A stretch of DNA of 46,782 bases, from contig JAKJDL010000012.1 of the NCBI GenBank assembly GCA_022705945.1, positions 1 to 46,782 on the forward strand, read 5' to 3'. This stretch comes from Candidatus Omnitrophota bacterium. Its GTDB lineage: Bacteria; Omnitrophota; Omnitrophia; Omnitrophales; Aquincolibacteriaceae. Below, piece by piece: positions 1 through 8,329 of this stretch (positions within the stretch are counted from its first letter, which is position 1; each line of letters begins with the position of its first letter). Both the position numbers and the translations under genes were made by a program. The notes beneath the pieces were generated by a model. It had not been told where the DNA came from. It ran no database searches and saw only the letters and a list, made by a program, of their open reading frames with translations.

Positions 1-536
1 CCGCCGATCCCCTGCCAGACGCTCATGATGATAAAGGCGGGCTTGGCCCAGGCTTCATCGGTCAGCCAGTTTGGACCCGTCAGTTTCAACCCCATCAGAT
101 CCCCGAATTGGGCGATCATCCCGTTAAGGAGTCCGAAATTCGGGTTATAAATGAGCCGCCACAACATAAAGATCGCGACGCCGGAGCAGATCGTCGGCAA
201 GAAATAAACCGTCCTGAAAATCACGGTCCCTTTGAGCTTCTGGTTCAGCGCAATCGCGAGCAAAAGCGATCCCGCCATGCTGAGCGGGATCGAGAGCATC
301 AGATAAACCGTGTTCCAGCAGTATTTCATAAAGTAGGGGTCTTTCAGAAGATCGGTAAAATTCTTAAACCCCACTATTTCGACTTCGCCGGAGAGAAGAT
401 CCATCTTGAGAAAGCTCAGAACAAGCGACGCGAGAACCGGAAGCGATGTGAATGTCAAAAAACCCACCAGGTTCGGCGCGAGGAACGCGTAAGCCGCGAT
501 CTTCTCCTTTGTCCTATCTTTCATTTTATCCAGCAT
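1..536 (-). CDS. Sugar ABC transporter permease, MalF/UgpA type (5' part only)
   Basis: Inner-membrane permease of a carbohydrate ABC importer; it would pair with a second permease, a binding protein and an ATPase that lie beyond the left edge. The visible 178 residues begin MLDKMKDRTKEK, continue into a first membrane segment (AAYAFLAPNLVGFLTF) and then the NFTDLLKDPYF and WNTVYLMLSIPLS blocks that are typical of the MalF/UgpA/LacF permease family, followed by two further membrane segments. The reading frame is open to position 1 with no stop, so the 3' end is missing. The ATG at 536 was chosen as the first in-frame start; a second ATG four codons on is possible, and neither has a strong ribosome binding site. 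The substrate cannot be told from this fragment. Confidence 0.85.
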   Translation of the reverse strand, partial: MLDKMKDRTKEKIAAYAFLAPNLVGFLTFTSLPVLASLVLSFLKMDLLSGEVEIVGFKNFTDLLKDPYFMKYCWNTVYLMLSIPLSMAGSLLLAIALNQKLKGTVIFRTVYFLPTICSGVAIFMLWRLIYNPNFGLLNGMIAQFGDLMGLKLTGPNWLTDEAWAKPAFIIMSVWQGIG

Positions 537-636
537 AAATTGGTCTCTTGGTTCGCCTAACCCGCGCCTTGCGTTGCTCCGCAAACACGCGCCCTTCAAA
601 CAATTGACAATGCAAGACCTTCACCGACTGATGCAA

Positions 637-709
637 CTGCCCCGTCTGGACTTGAACCAGAAACCTTGCCTCCAAAGGGCAGTGTGATATCCAATTTCAC
701 CACGGGGCA
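637..709 (-). tRNA. tRNA-Gln, anticodon UUG
   Basis: A full cloverleaf can be folded. The acceptor arms UGCCCCG/CGGGGCA contain the weak U1-A72 pair typical of glutamine tRNAs. The anticodon loop is CUUUGGA, giving anticodon UUG, and the T arm is UCUGG-UUCAAGU-CCAGA. The gene is 73 nt and CCA is not encoded: the discriminator G is followed by TTGCAT, so the tail must be added by CCA-adding enzyme. It lies 22 nt downstream of ispE on the same strand. GatCAB, encoded a few kilobases upstream, is the enzyme that would convert mischarged Glu-tRNA-Gln to Gln-tRNA-Gln. Confidence 0.96.
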
Positions 710-731
710 ATAATTCGCTACGGTAATGGAA

Positions 732-1607
732 TCAAAACGTGTGACAGATCAGTTTCCGGTAAGGAAGGGACCGCGCCTGTGAACGCCGCCGCAAGGCTTC
801 GGCCTTTTCACGGTTTTCAAGCACCGCGAACACCGTCGGGCCGCTGCCGCTCATAAGGGCAAAAGAGGCCCCCGCCGACCGTAATGCCTTAACGGCTCTG
901 GAGATCGACGGTCTCAAAACAAAAGCAGAAGACTCAAGATCGTTCTCTGCTAAACCCGCTGCCTCCCGGATCCTTTTGGTCCCGAAAAAAGAGCTGAGGA
1001 TTATAGCAACACGTTTTTCCTTCGTCAAGGAAACGGGTTTCTTCCGAACCCGGAGATTCTGATAAACCTTTTTTGTTTTAAGTCCTTTGTCGGTAACCAG
1101 TAAGAGAAAATAAAGTTTTGAGGGAAAAGGCAAAGACCGCATCTTGTCCCCGATCCCCCACGCTACTGCGTTTGAAGTATCCATGAGGAAAAAAGGAACG
1201 TCAGCACCGAGAGTTTTCCCTATTTTAAAAAGTTCTTTCCTTGAAATGCGGAGCCGGAAAAGCTTTTTCATGCCGAGAAGGAAATGCGCCGCGTTGCTCG
1301 ACCCCCCTCCGAGCCCCGCGCCTAACGGTATTTTCTTTTCCAACCGGACCGAAACACCGCCAAGCTCCGGAAACTTCTTTTGAAGGGACCGGTAAGCTTT
1401 CGTGATCAGGCTCCCTTCACCGGTCTCAAGACCGCGACGGTTTGTGCTCAGCCTGAAACCTTTTTTCCGTTTTTGGATCGTAATCGTATCGGAAAGGGAA
1501 ATACGGTGAAAAAGGGTAAGGAGATCATGGTAACCGTCCGGCCGCTTCCGGAGAACTTTGAGGTGAAGATTAAGCTTGGCGGGACTTTGAATGGTAATAT
1601 TATTCAT
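732..1607 (-). CDS. ispE: 4-diphosphocytidyl-2-C-methyl-D-erythritol kinase
   Basis: GHMP-family kinase of the non-mevalonate (MEP) isoprenoid pathway; it phosphorylates CDP-methylerythritol in the cytosol. The 291 residues match the usual family length. The N-terminal SPAKLNLHL block carries the catalytic lysine (about residue 11). The glycine-rich ATP loop PLGAGLGGGSSNAAH lies at about 94-108, GADVPFFL follows, and SGSGPTVFA is near the C-terminus. The gene is preceded on the same strand by hisG and the mini-gene at 1708-1806, and is followed by tRNA-Gln. An ispE/tRNA-Gln neighbourhood is common in several Gram-negative phyla. The start at 1607 matches the expected MNNITIQSPAKLNL beginning. 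Confidence 0.97.
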   Translation of the reverse strand: MNNITIQSPAKLNLHLKVLRKRPDGYHDLLTLFHRISLSDTITIQKRKKGFRLSTNRRGLETGEGSLITKAYRSLQKKFPELGGVSVRLEKKIPLGAGLGGGSSNAAHFLLGMKKLFRLRISRKELFKIGKTLGADVPFFLMDTSNAVAWGIGDKMRSLPFPSKLYFLLLVTDKGLKTKKVYQNLRVRKKPVSLTKEKRVAIILSSFFGTKRIREAAGLAENDLESSAFVLRPSISRAVKALRSAGASFALMSGSGPTVFAVLENREKAEALRRRSQARSLPYRKLICHTF

Positions 1608-1687
1608 TCGGATAGAGGACGGTGGACGGAGGATGGCGTGAAACGATCATTGTTTTTCGCCTTCCGCCATCCGTCATCCGCTTCCCG

Positions 1688-1708
1688 GACCGCGGGAAAC
1701 CCGCGGTC
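1688..1708 (-). terminator. 9-bp perfect hairpin at the stop codon of the mini-gene
   Basis: GACCGCGGG-AAA-CCCGCGGTC is a perfect 9-bp stem with a three-base loop, starting on the last base of the TAG stop of the 32-codon gene. No U-tract follows on the minus strand, so it may protect or attenuate the transcript before ispE rather than terminate it. Confidence 0.45.
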
Positions 1709-1806
1709 TATGACCAGTCTTTTTTCTTGTGCCGGTTCCTGCGGAGCTTTTTTTTCCGCTTGTGTTTATTCATCTTCTTCCGGCGCTGCTTATGTGCCCA
1801 AGGCAT
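1708..1806 (-). CDS. bS22/mS38-like small basic protein (AURKAIP1/COX24 domain), 32 aa
   Basis: A tiny gene in the hisG-ispE gap: ATG at 1806, TAG at 1708-1710, 32 residues. The protein starts MPWAHKQRRKKMNKHK and continues as an almost uninterrupted run of Lys, Arg and His, ending HKKKDWS. This strongly resembles the bacterial AURKAIP1/COX24-domain proteins, which include mycobacterial ribosomal protein bS22 (also a ~33-residue K/R-rich chain with an RRKRMSKKKHRK core), related to mitochondrial mS38. A very good ribosome binding site, AAGGAG, lies 8 nt before the ATG, and no other gene occupies the gap. Probable role: a small-subunit ribosomal protein. The family match is by recalled pattern and the ribosomal location is inference. 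Confidence 0.75.
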   Translation of the reverse strand: MPWAHKQRRKKMNKHKRKKKLRRNRHKKKDWS

Positions 1807-1825
1807 CTTCTGACTCCTTCGGTGT

Positions 1826-2707
1826 TTATGGAATACACTTGTTCAGGGGATATTCGATAATTCCGGACGCTCCCGCCTTTTTAAGCTGAGGGATAAGCTC
1901 GCGGACCACGGAGTCGTCAATGATCGTCTCGACGTCCAGCCAGTCCTTGTCCGTAAGATTCGCGATGGTCGGCTTCTTCATCGCAGGAAGAAGAGAAAGA
2001 ATCTTGCGAAGATTCTTCTTCTCAACATTCATCTTGAGACCGACTTTTTCCTGGGCCCGCATGGCCCCTTCAAGAAGAAGGATAAGGTTATCCATTTTGG
2101 ACTTCTTCCAGGAATCTTTAACGCTTTGCTTGTTGGCGATGAATTTCGGGATTGACGTCACGACCGTATCGATAATTTTAAGCTTGTTGGCGCGAAGGCT
2201 GGAGCCTGTCTCGGTTGCTTCCACAATGGCATCGGCAAGGCAGGGCGGCTTGGCTTCCGTGGCGCCCCAGGAAAACTCCACTTCGGCGTCCACTTTGTTC
2301 TTTTTAAGATAACGTCTCGTCACACCCACAAGTTCGGTAACAACTTTCTTCCCCTTCAGGTCCTTCACGCTTCTGAAAGGCGAGGACTCATGAACCGCAA
2401 GCACCCAGCGCACCGGATTGGAGGTCCGCTTGGAATACTGGAGCTCGCAAAGCTCAGCCACGTCCGAATCATTCTCTAGGATCCAGTCATGCCCCGTCAG
2501 GCCGCAGTCCACCACACCATCTTCAACGTAGCGGGACATTTCCTGGGGGCGAAAAAGGATCACCTCGATCTCGGGATCGTTAATGGAAGGAATATAGGAC
2601 CTTGGATTGACATTAACGGTAAAACCCGCCCTTTTAAAAAGAGCGTAAGTCGCTTCTTCGAGACTGCCCTTGGGAAGCGCTATCTTTAACTTTTTACTGC
2701 CCTTCAC
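1826..2707 (-). CDS. hisG: ATP phosphoribosyltransferase, long form
   Basis: First enzyme of histidine biosynthesis: it condenses ATP with PRPP. It has 293 residues, the length of the HisG-L type with a C-terminal ACT-like regulatory domain (from about residue 220), so a separate HisZ subunit is not expected. KIALPKGSLEE at the N-terminus, VDCGLTGHDWI in the middle and the phosphate-binding stretch around EATETGSSLRANKLK are family signatures. The start is a GTG at 2707 with GGAG seven bases upstream. No other his gene is in the window. It heads the segment hisG - mini-gene - ispE - tRNA-Gln, with a good promoter 40-70 bp upstream. Confidence 0.96.
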   Translation of the reverse strand: MKGSKKLKIALPKGSLEEATYALFKRAGFTVNVNPRSYIPSINDPEIEVILFRPQEMSRYVEDGVVDCGLTGHDWILENDSDVAELCELQYSKRTSNPVRWVLAVHESSPFRSVKDLKGKKVVTELVGVTRRYLKKNKVDAEVEFSWGATEAKPPCLADAIVEATETGSSLRANKLKIIDTVVTSIPKFIANKQSVKDSWKKSKMDNLILLLEGAMRAQEKVGLKMNVEKKNLRKILSLLPAMKKPTIANLTDKDWLDVETIIDDSVVRELIPQLKKAGASGIIEYPLNKCIP

Positions 2708-2747
2708 GCATTATCTCCGATCGGTTTTATTTGAAAACAGGAGGCGG

Positions 2748-2776
2748 ATTCTAGCGGTTTGTGCCTGGAGTGTCAA
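2748..2776 (-). promoter_or_regulatory. Sigma70-type promoter for hisG
   Basis: On the minus strand, TTGACA (2771-2776), a 17-bp spacer and TAGAAT (2748-2753) give a near-consensus promoter about 40 bp upstream of the hisG GTG. It lies just past the stop codon of the mgtC-like gene and probably starts a transcript covering hisG, the mini-gene, ispE and possibly tRNA-Gln. Confidence 0.7.
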
Positions 2777-2778
2777 TT

Positions 2779-3261
2779 TTAACCTTCGTCGGATTTGGCG
2801 TTTTTCTTCTGGGGAAGGATCCGCTCCTGAACCTTTGAAAAAATAATCATAACTATCAGGACGAGCATTGTGGTAAAGATCGCCGCCCTGAACAATCCAA
2901 CCCCGCAGGCAAGCCCCACCCCGCACATGGCCCAAATGCCCGCCGCGGTCGTCAGTCCCTTGATGCTTCCCTGCGGGGAGCGGATGATCGCGCCCGCTCC
3001 GAGGAAACCGACGCCCGTCACAACCTGCGCCGCGATCCGGGCAGGATCGACCGTCGCAATGTTCCGGTAAGTTTCGAAAATACCGATCGAAACAACCATC
3101 ATCAGCGCAGAACCGAGACAGACCAGCGTGTAGGTTTTGAACCCCGCTTCTTTCCCGTGGAACTCACGCTCAAGTCCGATAATAGCACCAAGCCCCACCG
3201 CCGTCAGCAAACGGCCCATCATCTCAAAATCATACGGAGTCAAAAACGAAAACCAGTTCAT
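2779..3261 (-). CDS. MgtC/SapB family membrane protein
   Basis: Small inner-membrane protein of the MgtC/SapB/DUF4010-like family, 160 residues. The family signature GLGAIIGLEREFHGKEAGFKT is seen near residue 20, followed by four hydrophobic segments with VTGVGFLGAGAI and GLTTAAGIWA, all highly conserved in this family. The start was set at the ATG at 3261 because AGGAGG lies 6-7 bases upstream; a longer reading has no such site. MgtC proteins are linked to growth at low magnesium and ATP-synthase control in pathogens; in environmental bacteria the role is unclear. It lies between tsaD and hisG on the same strand. Confidence 0.9.
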   Translation of the reverse strand: MNWFSFLTPYDFEMMGRLLTAVGLGAIIGLEREFHGKEAGFKTYTLVCLGSALMMVVSIGIFETYRNIATVDPARIAAQVVTGVGFLGAGAIIRSPQGSIKGLTTAAGIWAMCGVGLACGVGLFRAAIFTTMLVLIVMIIFSKVQERILPQKKNAKSDEG

Positions 3262-3333
3262 AGGAACCTCCTGCCGCGCCACAAGGCTGCAAGGCCACAC
3301 GAAAGATTCTTGTGGCACGAGACGCGTGTGGCT

Positions 3334-4392
3334 TCAGTGAATTTGAAGCGCCGGATCGCCGGTCATCTTAAATGTCGACCGTTTCCCGTTCCGGTAAAGC
3401 TCAAATCCCCGGCGGGCGATCATGGCTCCGTTGTCGGTTGAAAGAGAGAACGGCGGGAACCAAACTTCACAACCCTTCGCTTTTGCTTCCCGGGTCAATT
3501 TATTCCGGAGATGGGAATTCGCGCTGACGCCTCCGCCGACCACAATATCGGAAACACTCTTAAAATCAGCCGCATCAAGTGTCTTTTCGACCAGCCAATC
3601 AATAACAGCGTGCTGGAAGCTCGCCGCAATATCCTGTTTTGAGGGAGCGTCCGGTTTCGGGAGCCCGGTCTTTGGATCTTTTACAAGGTAAAGAACGGCC
3701 GTCTTGATTCCTGAAAAACTGAAATCGAAACGACGGGCATCATTCCCGGCACCGGAACCGCGGCCAAAGCGCCCGTCGAGCTTCGGGCAGGTGAATCGGA
3801 CCGCTCCCGGATCCCCTTTTCCCGCGAGCTTGTCGATAATGGGCCCGCCGGGATATCCGAGGCCGAGAATCTTGGCGACCTTGTCGTAAGCCTCACCGAC
3901 AGCATCGTCAATCGTTTCGCCAAGGATATGAATCCGGGCGCCTTTGCAATAGGTCAGCATTGTGTGCCCTCCGGAAACAAGAAGCCCGATAAATTTATCC
4001 GGAGCCGGTTTATCAAAAAAATTCGCAACAAGATGCGCTTCCATATGATTGACACCGACAAGCGGAATGCCGAGCTCGTAGGCAAGCGCCTTCGCGAATG
4101 AAACCCCGACAAAAAGAGAGCCGATCAGCCCGGGCCCCCGGGTCACCGCGATCAAACCGAGATCGGCGGCCCTGATCTTTGTTTCGGTCAGGGCTTCTTC
4201 GAACACGCATTGGATCTGCTCCATGCAATGCCGCGACGCGATCTCGGGCACCACACCGCCGAATTTTTTATGACGGAAAAGACTGGATGAAACAATGTTC
4301 GAGAGGATTTTAGCGGTACCGGAACGCGGCTCTGCCTTGACAACCGCACACGAGGTTTCGTCGCAGGAAGTTTCGATGCCAAGGATCAGCAT
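3334..4392 (-). CDS. tsaD: tRNA N6-adenosine threonylcarbamoyltransferase TsaD
   Basis: Transfers threonylcarbamoyl from TC-AMP to A37 of ANN-decoding tRNAs, working with TsaB and TsaE (neither is in this window). It has 352 residues. The N-terminus is LGIETSCDETSCAVV; the metal-binding motif HMEAH is at about 116-120; VSGGHT, GYPGGP and the late STDNGAMIA aspartate motif are all present, so the enzyme looks intact. The ATG at 4392 was chosen because the family starts directly at M-[IL]-LGIETSCD. The gene is downstream of gatB with about 87 nt between them. Confidence 0.97.
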   Translation of the reverse strand: MLILGIETSCDETSCAVVKAEPRSGTAKILSNIVSSSLFRHKKFGGVVPEIASRHCMEQIQCVFEEALTETKIRAADLGLIAVTRGPGLIGSLFVGVSFAKALAYELGIPLVGVNHMEAHLVANFFDKPAPDKFIGLLVSGGHTMLTYCKGARIHILGETIDDAVGEAYDKVAKILGLGYPGGPIIDKLAGKGDPGAVRFTCPKLDGRFGRGSGAGNDARRFDFSFSGIKTAVLYLVKDPKTGLPKPDAPSKQDIAASFQHAVIDWLVEKTLDAADFKSVSDIVVGGGVSANSHLRNKLTREAKAKGCEVWFPPFSLSTDNGAMIARRGFELYRNGKRSTFKMTGDPALQIH

Positions 4393-4479
4393 ACGGCTGA
4401 ACCCCGGCGCCGCAGGGACACAAAACCGCAAGGATATACGAAAAGCTTTTGCGGCATACGGCCTGCGGCGCGCGACTTT

Positions 4480-5922
4480 TTAGTTGAGCTTTTTAAGGAG
4501 AATTTCATTGACCACTTTTGGATTCGCCTTGCCCTGCGTTTCTTTCATGACAAAACCCACGATGGCGCCAAGAGCTTTCTGTTTCCCGGCTTTAAATTCT
4601 TCCACAGCCTTCGGGTTCGCGGCGATTGCTTTCTCAACCGCTTTTTCGATGAGCCCCGTATCGGAGACCTGGACAAGTCCTTTTTCTTTTACGATGGTTT
4701 CTGCATCTTTCCCGGTGTCAAACATCATCCCGAGAACATCTTTGGCCATTTTCCCCGAAAGGGTCCCTGTCTCAATCAAACCGAGAAGCCCCGCAAACGT
4801 TTTCGGCGCTACGGGACAATTTTCGATCTCGAGATTTTTCACATTCAGCACCGCGAGAAGCTCCGTCAGGATCCAGTTGCTCGTCTGCTTCGCGTTCCCT
4901 TTTTCGGCAAGGCAAACCTCGAAATAATCCGCAAGGGCTTTGTTTTCGACCAGGGTGTAGGCGTCGTATTCGGGGATACCGTAATCTCTCATAAGCCGCT
5001 TCGCGCGTTCCAGGGGAAGTTCCGGCAAGGTCTTGCGAATCGCCTCCACGGTTTCGCGCGTCAAGGTGAACGGGACAAGATCCGGGTCCGGAAAATAGCG
5101 GTAATCATGGGCGTCTTCTTTCGAACGCATGGAATAAGTCATCCCCTTCGCGTCGTTCCAGAGGCGCGTTTCCTGGACAATCGTTTCGCCGTCTTCGAGC
5201 GCGCGAACCTGCCGTTCGATCTCGCACTGAATGGCCCGCTGAACCATCTTGAACGAGTTCAGATTCTTGATCTCGACTCTGGTGCCGAACCTTTCCTGGC
5301 CCGCGGGGCGCACCGACACGTTCGCATCACAGCGCAGACTCCCTTTTTCCATATCGCAGTCGCTCACCTCCGCGTACTGGAGAATAGCTTTCAGGGTGGT
5401 CAGATAATCGTAGGCTTCCCGGGGCGAGCGAATATCGGGATCGGATACGATCTCGAGGAGCGGCATGCCGCCCCGGTTGTAATCCACAAGACTTCCATCC
5501 GCGATCCCTTCATGAAGAAGCTTTCCCGCGTCTTCTTCAAGGTGAGCACGCGTGATCCCGATCTTTTTCTCGGTATATTTTCCGTCCGCATCCCTCGTTT
5601 CAATCAGCACCTCACCGCGTCCGTTCACGGGCATGTCAGACTGCGAAATCTGATAGGCCTTCGGAAGATCGGGATAGAAATAATTTTTCCGGTCAAACTT
5701 GAGCCGCTCGGCCACCCGGCAGTTGAGCGCCAGTCCCGCGCGGATCGCGAGGCGAAGCGCTTCTTCGTTCACAACCGGAAGCGACCCCGGCCAGCCGAGA
5801 CACCCCGGGCACGTATTCCTGTTTCCCTCTTCCCCGAACGTCGTCGGGCAAGAGCAGAACAGTTTGCTCTTCGTCTTCAGTTGAACGTGGACTTCCAATC
5901 CGATTACGGGTTCGTAGTTCAT
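4480..5922 (-). CDS. gatB: Asp/Glu-tRNA(Asn/Gln) amidotransferase subunit B
   Basis: tRNA-binding and kinase subunit of the GatCAB amidotransferase, which phosphorylates the mischarged aminoacyl group so it can be amidated. It has 480 residues, the usual length. Visible signatures are EPVIGLEVHVQL at the start, CPGCLGWPGSLPVVN, FDRKNYFYPDLPKAYQISQ, the DYNRGGMPLLEIVSDPD block and a C-terminal YqeY-like domain from about residue 325. It begins only four bases after the stop of the GIY-YIG gene, and its ribosome binding site (GGGAGA) lies inside the last codons of that gene, so translation of the two is probably coupled. Confidence 0.97.
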   Translation of the reverse strand: MNYEPVIGLEVHVQLKTKSKLFCSCPTTFGEEGNRNTCPGCLGWPGSLPVVNEEALRLAIRAGLALNCRVAERLKFDRKNYFYPDLPKAYQISQSDMPVNGRGEVLIETRDADGKYTEKKIGITRAHLEEDAGKLLHEGIADGSLVDYNRGGMPLLEIVSDPDIRSPREAYDYLTTLKAILQYAEVSDCDMEKGSLRCDANVSVRPAGQERFGTRVEIKNLNSFKMVQRAIQCEIERQVRALEDGETIVQETRLWNDAKGMTYSMRSKEDAHDYRYFPDPDLVPFTLTRETVEAIRKTLPELPLERAKRLMRDYGIPEYDAYTLVENKALADYFEVCLAEKGNAKQTSNWILTELLAVLNVKNLEIENCPVAPKTFAGLLGLIETGTLSGKMAKDVLGMMFDTGKDAETIVKEKGLVQVSDTGLIEKAVEKAIAANPKAVEEFKAGKQKALGAIVGFVMKETQGKANPKVVNEILLKKLN

Positions 5923-5925
5923 TTT

Positions 5926-6522
5926 CTATTCTCCCGCCTCAAATCTTCTCCTGCGTTCTTCAAGCGTTTCTCCCTCGTACATCCAATAAATCGGCCCCTG
6001 CACTGAGTACTCTTTCCCAAGGGCTTTTTGGGCTGCGTTTGAGAGGCTTGTAACTTCTCCGTTATATTCAACAGACCGATTATCAATGACTTTCGCTTTT
6101 GTGTTTTCATCATTAACGAAGAAAAGCTCCGCCCCCGGCGGGATATCAACCATTTTAAAATTGAAGATAGCACGCTTTGCGCGAGCCTGATTTAAGGCCT
6201 GCCGATCTTCTTCCGTTTCAACATAATCTTTTTTAGGCGTAACATTCTCAACTTCGGCAAGCCGCAGTGCCGCAAGAGCTCGCTCCGGAGCAATCTCAAA
6301 AAATTCTCTGCTGAAACGGACGCGCCGATCCGAGAATGCATCATGCAACTGCTTTTCAACAAAATTTGCATTTTTGACGGTGCAAGCATAAAAGCATTCG
6401 AACGGAAGCGGCATATTTGTTGTGTCCAGATCGCGAATGCGCTTTTCGAGATTGGTCGTCCGCCCAATTTTTACATACCCGGGCATGGCTTCATTAATGA
6501 GAATATAGACTATTTCATCCAT
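5926..6522 (-). CDS. GIY-YIG nuclease-fold protein inside the gat operon
   Basis: 198 residues. Residues 1-90 read as a GIY-YIG domain of the T5orf172/Mug113 type: VYILINEAMPGYVKIGRTTN, then the arginine-rich helix, and a conserved glutamate region VEKQLHDAF...REFFEI. Residues 90-198 form an acidic C-terminal region with PPGAELFFVND and an SNAAQKALG segment that resembles small DNA- or RNA-interacting add-on domains seen with such nucleases; I cannot name it with certainty. The ATG at 6522 was preferred to an upstream TTG. It sits between gatA and gatB, follows a 274-bp gap after gatA and touches gatB. No phage or restriction genes surround it. The function is unknown. Confidence 0.8.
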   Translation of the reverse strand: MDEIVYILINEAMPGYVKIGRTTNLEKRIRDLDTTNMPLPFECFYACTVKNANFVEKQLHDAFSDRRVRFSREFFEIAPERALAALRLAEVENVTPKKDYVETEEDRQALNQARAKRAIFNFKMVDIPPGAELFFVNDENTKAKVIDNRSVEYNGEVTSLSNAAQKALGKEYSVQGPIYWMYEGETLEERRRRFEAGE

Positions 6523-6796
6523 AAAACTCTTTTCCCTCAAGCGCTATTTTTAAACCGTTTGTCGTTAAACAAAAGACATCTGCGCCCAAACAACACCTGT
6601 TTACTTTCCCGTCTGTTTGAAAACCTTTTAAACGAACACCGGATAATCGGCGGTTTCTTTTTCGGTGATCAGTCCCCCGCAGCCTTAAATGTCCCGGTTT
6701 CGTTTCATGCGCATCCCGTTGCAAAAAGGCTGTTTCGCAGATTCACCGGACCGCAGTCCATCACGATCGGCTTCCGCCGCCCTTTCAACTGCACGG
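6523..6796 (-). other. 274-bp gap between gatA and the GIY-YIG gene, no convincing gene
   Basis: An open frame of about 69 codons exists on the minus strand (6515-6724), but it has no ribosome binding site, no family resemblance and overlaps the GIY-YIG start. The sequence contains short AT-rich stretches just before the GIY-YIG gene but no clear promoter. It may be decayed sequence brought in with the inserted gene. Confidence 0.4.
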
Positions 6797-8248
6797 TTAA
6801 ACCGGTTCCTGCCTGTCCAGCTTCGGCTTCTTTTTGTAAATCCCGGCTTCCTGCTCGAACGCGTAGGCCGCACGGAGCATGGTCGCCTCATCAAAAGGCC
6901 GGGCCATGAGCTGAAGGCCGACCGGAAGACCGCCCGATGCGAACCCGCACGGGACGGACATCGCCGGGATCCCCGCCAGATTCGCGGGAATAGTGAAAAT
7001 ATCGGACAAATACATCGCGAGCGGGTCCTGCATTTTTTCGCCGATCTTGAAGGCCGGCGTCGGCGAGGTCGGCGAAAGGATGAGGTCAACCCCCCGGAAG
7101 GCCTTTTCAAAATCTCGGCGGATGAGAGTCCTGACCTTCTGCCCTTTCAGATAGTAAGCCTCATAATAGCCGGCCGAGAGTACGAACGTGCCGAGCAGAA
7201 TCCGCCGCTTGACCTCCTGTCCGAATCCGAGGTTCCGCGTCTCAAAATACATTTCGCGGAGATCCTTCGTGGGCACGCGCAGACCATACTGGACACCGTC
7301 GAAGCGGCTGAGGTTCGAGCTCGCTTCCGCGACCGCCACAATATAATAGACCGCGACGGAATACTCCGTGTGCGGAAGGCTGATCTCCTGGATTTGGGCG
7401 CCGAGCTTCCTGTAAAGGTCCACCGCGGCGCGCACGCTTTTCTCGACTTCCGGGTCGATCCCTTCGATGAAATATTCCCTGGGAAGACCGACGCGGAGAC
7501 CTTTTACGTCCCGCACAAGTGATTTCGTAAAATCCGGCACGGGCTGCGGAGAAGACGTAGAGTCTTTCGGGTCGTGGCCCGAAATGACGTTCATAAGGAG
7601 CGCCGCATCTTCTACGGTTTTGGCGAGCGGACCGATCTGGTCAAAGCTGGAACTGCACGCAATGAGACCGTAGCGCGACACGCGGCCGTAAGTCGGTTTC
7701 ACGCCGACCACTCCGCAGAGCGCCGCGGGCTGGCGGATTGAGCCGCCGGTATCGGAGCCGAGCGCTGCCAGGGTCATATCGGCGGCAACCGCCGCAGCCG
7801 ATCCCCCGCTTGAGCCGCCCGGCACACGGGTGATGTCCCACGGATTTTTGCACGGGCCGAACGCGGAGGTTTCGCAGGAAGACCCGAGCGCAAATTCGTC
7901 CATGTTGCACCGGCCCCAAAGCGTCACGCCGGCGTTCCTGAGCTTCGTGATCACGGTAGCATCGTAAGGCGGGATATGTTTTTCGAGGATCTTCGACGCA
8001 CAGGTCACTTCTACGCCTTCGATACAGATATTGTCCTTGACGGAGACCGGAACACCATAAAAGGTACCGGGTACTCCTTCGGGACAAGTTCTCGAACCCG
8101 TCTCCATCGCACACGGCATCTTTAAAAACGCGTTGATCCCGGGATTCAGTTCCGCCGCACGCTTCTCGAAAGCGTCGAGAATCGGTCCGGCTCCGTCCTT
8201 TTTGGCGAACTCGACCGCCTCTTTGAGTGTAAGTTGTGTTAAATCCAT
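6797..8248 (-). CDS. gatA: Asp/Glu-tRNA(Asn/Gln) amidotransferase subunit A
   Basis: Glutaminase subunit of GatCAB: it releases ammonia from glutamine and channels it to GatB. It has 483 residues and an amidase-signature fold with an intact Ser-cisSer-Lys triad region: Lys in [12 protein letters not shown], then [13 protein letters not shown] and [15 protein letters not shown]. The start was set at the ATG at 8248 ([13 protein letters not shown]); upstream in-frame GTG codons exist at 8257 and 8263, with AGG close by, so the true start could be a few codons earlier. It is downstream of gatC across an 81-nt gap containing a small CCCGCC-AAA-GGCGGG hairpin. Confidence 0.97.
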   Translation of the reverse strand: MDLTQLTLKEAVEFAKKDGAGPILDAFEKRAAELNPGINAFLKMPCAMETGSRTCPEGVPGTFYGVPVSVKDNICIEGVEVTCASKILEKHIPPYDATVITKLRNAGVTLWGRCNMDEFALGSSCETSAFGPCKNPWDITRVPGGSSGGSAAAVAADMTLAALGSDTGGSIRQPAALCGVVGVKPTYGRVSRYGLIACSSSFDQIGPLAKTVEDAALLMNVISGHDPKDSTSSPQPVPDFTKSLVRDVKGLRVGLPREYFIEGIDPEVEKSVRAAVDLYRKLGAQIQEISLPHTEYSVAVYYIVAVAEASSNLSRFDGVQYGLRVPTKDLREMYFETRNLGFGQEVKRRILLGTFVLSAGYYEAYYLKGQKVRTLIRRDFEKAFRGVDLILSPTSPTPAFKIGEKMQDPLAMYLSDIFTIPANLAGIPAMSVPCGFASGGLPVGLQLMARPFDEATMLRAAYAFEQEAGIYKKKPKLDRQEPV

Positions 8249-8329
8249 GTTTTTCACTTTCACCTGTGGTCTGTAGTCTTTGGTCCGGGAAGACAGGCAC
8301 CCCGCCTTTGGCGGGAGAGTCAGTCTCCG

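Noticed and set aside
1620-1690. A CRISPR-like or tandem repeat (GGATGACGGATGGCGGA-type)
   Set aside because: Only a short imperfect repetition and one imperfect inverted repeat; no regular unit or spacers, and no cas genes.
6515-6724. A 69-codon minus-strand frame between gatA and the GIY-YIG gene
   Set aside because: No ribosome binding site, overlaps the GIY-YIG start and shows no recognisable domain.
8265-8310. Tandem repeat (ACCAAAGACTACAGACCACAG) between gatC and gatA
   Set aside because: Two partial, imperfect copies of a simple motif; too short to claim a functional repeat.
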